Below are positions 50,139-52,884 of a stretch of DNA of 52,884 bases, piece after piece. Location of the stretch: positions 1 through 52,884 of the forward strand of contig JAJQIL010000027.1 of NCBI GenBank assembly GCA_021199235.1, in the 5' to 3' direction. The notes beneath the pieces were generated by a model. The model ran no database searches and was not told where the DNA came from. It saw nothing but the letters and a program-made list of their open reading frames with translations. The translations under genes and the position numbers were made by a program. The stretch is from Lachnospiraceae bacterium. GTDB lineage: Bacteria; Bacillota; Clostridia; Lachnospirales; Lachnospiraceae. Each line of letters begins with the position of its first letter. Position 1 is the stretch's first letter.

Positions 50139-50954
50139 TCACCGGATATGCTCCGGATTGTATACAATATTCCCATGTCCCGGCTGCACGCCTTTGAGCG
50201 CGATCAGCCCGCTGTCCCCTCCAAATTCAAACGGGATTCCGTCTGCCTCTACTGCAAGGATCTGTTCACAGACGCGGATATTCTCATCGATCACTTCCGG
50301 ACTCAGCGCCCCGTCTCCGTGAGAAGCAAGTACCGTATCAAATCTGCCGTCCAGCTTTTCCTTCAGACTGCAAAGGCTTTCCCGGTATTCCGCTACGGAA
50401 AGGGAATAGTCCTGAAACAGAAATGTCATACCGTTGCAGGCGTCTCCCAGCAGCACCGTCCTCTCCTCCGGAATCAGCATCACCACGCTGCCTCTGGTAT
50501 GTCCGGGACAGGCAAAAATCTCTACTGAGATTCCTCCCAGATCAAACCGATCGCCCTCTTTCAGATCATGCCACTCACAGATCGGCACCACCGGAGTAAA
50601 GTCCTCCTCTGTCACCTGATCGCCGCCCGGCATCATCCAAAGGCCCTTTTTCCGAAATTCCCATGTGCAGTGCTTCTCATATATGTAAGCATCCTCCTGA
50701 TTGATATAGACCGTATCAGCCGGAAATTCGGACGCGCCCATCGCGTGGTCGACATGCCCGTGCGTCAGCAGCACCTTCAGCGGCTTGTCTGTCAGCCGGT
50801 CGATCAGCGGCTTCACAAAGCCGATCCCGCTGCCGGAATCAATCAGCATCGCGCTCTCCTTTCCCTCTACCAGATACATCAACTCCGTTGAAAACGCGAA
50901 AATCCTTGTGATCCGGTCACTGACTTTTTCAGTCTGAAATTCTGATGGTACCAT
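50139..50954 (-). CDS. metallo-beta-lactamase-fold hydrolase
   Basis: 271 aa with a complete metal site: LTHGHVDHAMGA, CPGHTRGSVVM, LLGDACNG, LASHGDGA. Unlike the two MBL proteins at 23401 and 30637 the HxHxDH motif is intact. The layout (LIDSGSGIG, GMTFLFQDYSLSVAEYRESL) is that of a general MBL hydrolase; the substrate is unknown. ATG 50954 (MVPSEFQTEK) has AGGAGG; the 16 codons upstream are excluded. A repeat array lies upstream, with one copy at the likely -35 element. Confidence 0.87.
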   Translation of the reverse strand: MVPSEFQTEKVSDRITRIFAFSTELMYLVEGKESAMLIDSGSGIGFVKPLIDRLTDKPLKVLLTHGHVDHAMGASEFPADTVYINQEDAYIYEKHCTWEFRKKGLWMMPGGDQVTEEDFTPVVPICEWHDLKEGDRFDLGGISVEIFACPGHTRGSVVMLIPEERTVLLGDACNGMTFLFQDYSLSVAEYRESLCSLKEKLDGRFDTVLASHGDGALSPEVIDENIRVCEQILAVEADGIPFEFGGDSGLIALKGVQPGHGNIVYNPEHIR

Positions 50955-50992
50955 AGTCGTCCTCCTTTTCCATCCATGTTCTTTTCGAATTG

Positions 50993-51021
50993 ACGTTACC
51001 ACGCTTTTACCATTTCTTCAA
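50993..51021 (-). promoter_or_regulatory. putative MBL promoter
   Basis: TTGAAG (51016-51021 on the minus strand), a 17-bp spacer and TAACGT (50993-50998). The -10 is weak. The -35 lies in copy 1 of the TTTCTTCAA array, the same arrangement as at the DUF4143 gene. Confidence 0.35.
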
Positions 51022-51094
51022 GATTCTTCAGGTGAAAATACGACATTTCTTCAAAACTTTTTGCTTGAAAATATGCAGTTTCTTCAAAACTTTT
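51011..51094. repeat. three TTTCTTCAA repeats with 33-bp period
   Basis: Units begin at 51011, 51044 and 51077, 33 bp apart, each with TTTCTTCAA near its start; units 2 and 3 share TTTCTTCAAAACTTTT, and units 1 and 2 share a later GAAAATA. The period equals that of the array at 17445-17558, though the core sequence differs. It lies upstream of the MBL gene. Confidence 0.8.
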
Positions 51095-51103
51095 ATGTCA
51101 AAG

Positions 51104-51139
51104 CAGGCATCTGCAAAAAGCAAATGCCTGTTTCTGTCT
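51104..51139 (+). pseudogene. short relic of a gph-like coding sequence
   Basis: These 36 bases match 49898-49933 inside the phosphatase gene at 32 positions, in the same strand. In frame they would read about GICKKQMPVSV against GIRKKPMPDSV. The rest of the gene is absent, so this is a fragment of a second copy, directly after the repeat array. Confidence 0.65.
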
Positions 51140-51235
51140 GTATGATAGTTTACGAGTACGGACATATTACAGGAACCTGCTGCGCAGAACCCTGTAATCA
51201 GATATCATGATTTGAGCAGCAAAAGAGGTATGAAC

Positions 51236-52411
51236 TTACGAAATCCGGGCGATATAATCCTGGCACAGTTCATCGGCCAGCGCCTGCAGCTCGTTCCGGC
51301 TGGTCTCATCGAGCGCGGATTTGATATGGACAGTCGTGTCTGCCCAGGTAATGTTTTTGCTTTTCTCCAGCATCTGCTTCATGATTTTTGCTGCATTCGG
51401 AGCCCAGGAGCCGTTTTCGATCAGGGCCACCTTGCGGTTCTGGAAGTTGCGCTCAGTCAGCCGGTGAATATAGTCGCGCATGAACGGATAAATGTCAGCG
51501 TTGTAGGTGGTGGTCGCCAGCACCAGCTTGTTGTAGCGGAACGCATCGCTCACAGCCAGAGCCATATCGCACCGGGCCAGATCGTGAACAATCACATTCG
51601 GGCACCCCTTGGCACGGAACTGATCCGCGAGACTGTTCACCGCCCGCTGCGTATGTCCATAGACGGAGGTGTAGGCAATGACGATGCCCTCCGATTCCGG
51701 CAGATAAGACGACCACAGATCATAGAGATGCAGATAATGGCCAAGGTTCTCCTTCAGCACCGGTCCATGCAGCGGACAGATCATCTGAATATCCAGCGTG
51801 GCCGCCTTTTTCAGAAGCTTCTGCACCTGAGCTCCGTACTTGCCCACAATGCCGATAAAATAACGGCGGGATTCATCATCCCAGGGCTCGTCAGCATCCA
51901 GCGCGCCGAATTTGCCGAATCCGTCGGCGGAAAACAGCACCTTATCACAGGTGTCCCAGGTCACGATCACCTCCGGCCAGTGAACCATCGGTGCTTCCAC
52001 AAACGCCAGCGTGTGCTTTCCAAGGCAAAGCGTGTCCCCCTCTTTGACAACTATACGCCGGTCTGAAAAATCAGTCCCGAAGAACTGTCCCATCATATTG
52101 AACGCCTTGGCGCTGGAGACAATGACCGTATCCTTATATACATCCATAAAATTCGCAATATTGGCAGAATGGTCCGGCTCCATATGCTGTATGATCAGGT
52201 AGTCCGGCCGGCGGCCATTTAAGGCTGCGCCTATATTGTCCAGCCATTCGTGTTTGAAATGAGCGTCCACCGTATCCATGACGGCAACCTTCTCATCGAG
52301 AATCACGTAGGAGTTATATGACATGCCGTTCGGTACAACATACTGTCCCTCGAACAGGTCCACCTGGTGGTCATTCACACCCACGTATTTAATATCAGTC
52401 GTGATTTCCAT
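51236..52411 (-). CDS. fprA: flavodiiron protein (A-type flavoprotein)
   Basis: 391 aa. The N-terminal MBL-like diiron domain has QHMEPDHSAN and later VHWPEVIVTWD and ICPLHGPV; the C-terminal flavodoxin domain (from about 248) starts AYTSVYGHTQRA. Such two-domain proteins reduce O2 to water or NO to N2O and protect strict anaerobes. Electrons usually come from rubredoxin or a flavin reductase, neither of which is in the window. ATG 52411 follows AAAGGAG. It appears monocistronic. Confidence 0.94.
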   Translation of the reverse strand: MEITTDIKYVGVNDHQVDLFEGQYVVPNGMSYNSYVILDEKVAVMDTVDAHFKHEWLDNIGAALNGRRPDYLIIQHMEPDHSANIANFMDVYKDTVIVSSAKAFNMMGQFFGTDFSDRRIVVKEGDTLCLGKHTLAFVEAPMVHWPEVIVTWDTCDKVLFSADGFGKFGALDADEPWDDESRRYFIGIVGKYGAQVQKLLKKAATLDIQMICPLHGPVLKENLGHYLHLYDLWSSYLPESEGIVIAYTSVYGHTQRAVNSLADQFRAKGCPNVIVHDLARCDMALAVSDAFRYNKLVLATTTYNADIYPFMRDYIHRLTERNFQNRKVALIENGSWAPNAAKIMKQMLEKSKNITWADTTVHIKSALDETSRNELQALADELCQDYIARIS

Positions 52412-52452
52412 CTGTGTTGCTCCTTTCTTTTCTCATAAATTGTCAGGTATTG

Positions 52453-52557
52453 TAATTCCTTATGCGCCTGTGCATATTAATTATCGAGCGCCAGCTCGTT
52501 CGCGTCAGGCGCAGACAGCGTAAGCTGTCATAATTCCTTATGCGCCTGTGCGCATTA
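52453..52557. repeat. 27-bp direct repeat pair
   Basis: TAATTCCTTATGCGCCTGTG plus seven bases occurs at 52453-52479 and 52531-52557 with two differences. The 51 bp between contain GACAGCGTAAGCTGTC, a 6-bp hairpin. It is upstream of the flavodiiron gene. Confidence 0.85.
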
Positions 52558-52797
52558 TAGCATAGTCTTCCGAATCAGGGAAGAATCATGTATCCTGAAA
52601 TATCAATTTGTTGTGAGCTCCGTTTTGCCCGAAATAACCGTTTTGGGCATCATAACAAATACCAGACATTTTATACAAGCATTTTTTCACAACATAACGT
52701 TTTTCATGACCATGGCAGTGACAACCGGCAGATTTAATATACCAGAAGAAAGCAATGGAGATTTAAGAAATAATCTATATACTGGCTTCGAAAATCA

Positions 52798-52806
52798 TGC
52801 TATACT
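52798..52806 (+). promoter_or_regulatory. extended -10 element of the last gene
   Basis: TGCTATACT matches the extended -10 of the phosphatase promoter (49452-49460). No good -35 is visible 17 bp upstream. Confidence 0.45.
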
Positions 52807-52855
52807 TTCTCCTATTAACAAGTCGATATATCGGAATTTACGAGGAGACATGATC

Positions 52856-52884
52856 ATGGATAATGTAGAACGCAAAAAACAGGG
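52856..52884 (+). CDS. partial CDS at right edge
   Basis: ATG 52856 is eight bases after AGGAG (52843-52847) and opens MDNVERKKQ before the window ends. An earlier ATG at 52850 is too close to the ribosome site. The GATCATG spacing copies that of the phosphatase gene. Nine codons are too few to name it. Confidence 0.55.

Larger units (their letters stand above)
52412..52855. other. 444-bp intergenic region rich in repeats
   Basis: No gene seen. It holds a 27-bp direct repeat (52453-52479 and 52531-52557, two mismatches, 78 bp apart). Between its copies are small hairpins CGAGC/GCTCG and GACAGC/GCTGTC. An inverted pair ATTTGTTGTGA (52606-52616)/TCATAACAAAT (52650-52660) encloses GCCC/GGGC. 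An extended -10 TGCTATACT (52798-52806) belongs to the last gene. Confidence 0.7.

Overview
The window looks like chromosomal DNA of a Gram-positive, anaerobic Clostridia, most likely a gut Lachnospiraceae. The signs are a PolC-type replicase, the methylerythritol pathway enzyme IspG, a flavodiiron protein, YesM/YesN-type two-component regulation, a BspA-like leucine-rich-repeat protein, DUF4143 and AAA-ATPase-like genes, and strong AGGAGG ribosome sites. Taxonomy is inferred from gene content, not from a search.

Region 1 (1-16.0 kb) is housekeeping. pyrC points right. All other genes point left: pheA, a DUF815 ATPase, ppx, ppk, ispG, polC, a YqeG-type phosphatase and a secreted transglutaminase-like protein. 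ppx and ppk form a polyphosphate pair. PolC, Ppk and Ppx each carry a low-complexity insertion.

Region 2 (16.0-17.9 kb) holds a DUF4143 ATPase. Its promoter overlaps the first of four 15-bp sites spaced exactly 33 bp apart. A 39-bp palindrome, tRNA-Val(GAC) and a bidirectional terminator follow.

Region 3 (17.9-32.7 kb) is a catabolic gene cluster on the minus strand: a peptide-type ABC importer, then a small membrane protein, a metallo-beta-lactamase-fold protein, an LRR protein, an alpha/beta hydrolase, an FMN protein, a Gfo/Idh dehydrogenase and an SDR. Several enzymes have altered active-site residues. A second MBL protein and a LysR regulator are divergent, and CATTTCC boxes fill the shared control region. 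The substrate is unknown.

Region 4 (32.8-39.7 kb) has a small DUF4160 gene pair, an LpdC-like gallate decarboxylase, a subtype-B tannase-like esterase, an HSL-type esterase and a LysR regulator. This predicts gallate-ester hydrolysis and decarboxylation to pyrogallol. Two deletion relics of unrelated transporters flank the HSL-type esterase.

Region 5 (39.7-49.2 kb) has an AAA-ATPase-like gene broken at a nine-base homopolymer, then a sugar-type ABC operon: response regulator, histidine kinase without an external sensor, an ABC ATPase lacking its Walker A lysine, binding protein, ATPase and permease.

Region 6 (49.2-52.9 kb) has a phosphoglycolate-phosphatase-like gene, an MBL hydrolase, a flavodiiron protein and the first codons of a rightward gene. 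Copies of the phosphatase promoter and of part of its coding sequence lie elsewhere in the window.

The best candidates for something undescribed are (a) the phased repeat arrays at 3-133, 17445-17558 and 51011-51094, (b) the two-component ABC operon with a dead ATPase, (c) a dispersed 27-bp palindrome present five times, and (d) a palindromic element inside the tannase coding sequence.
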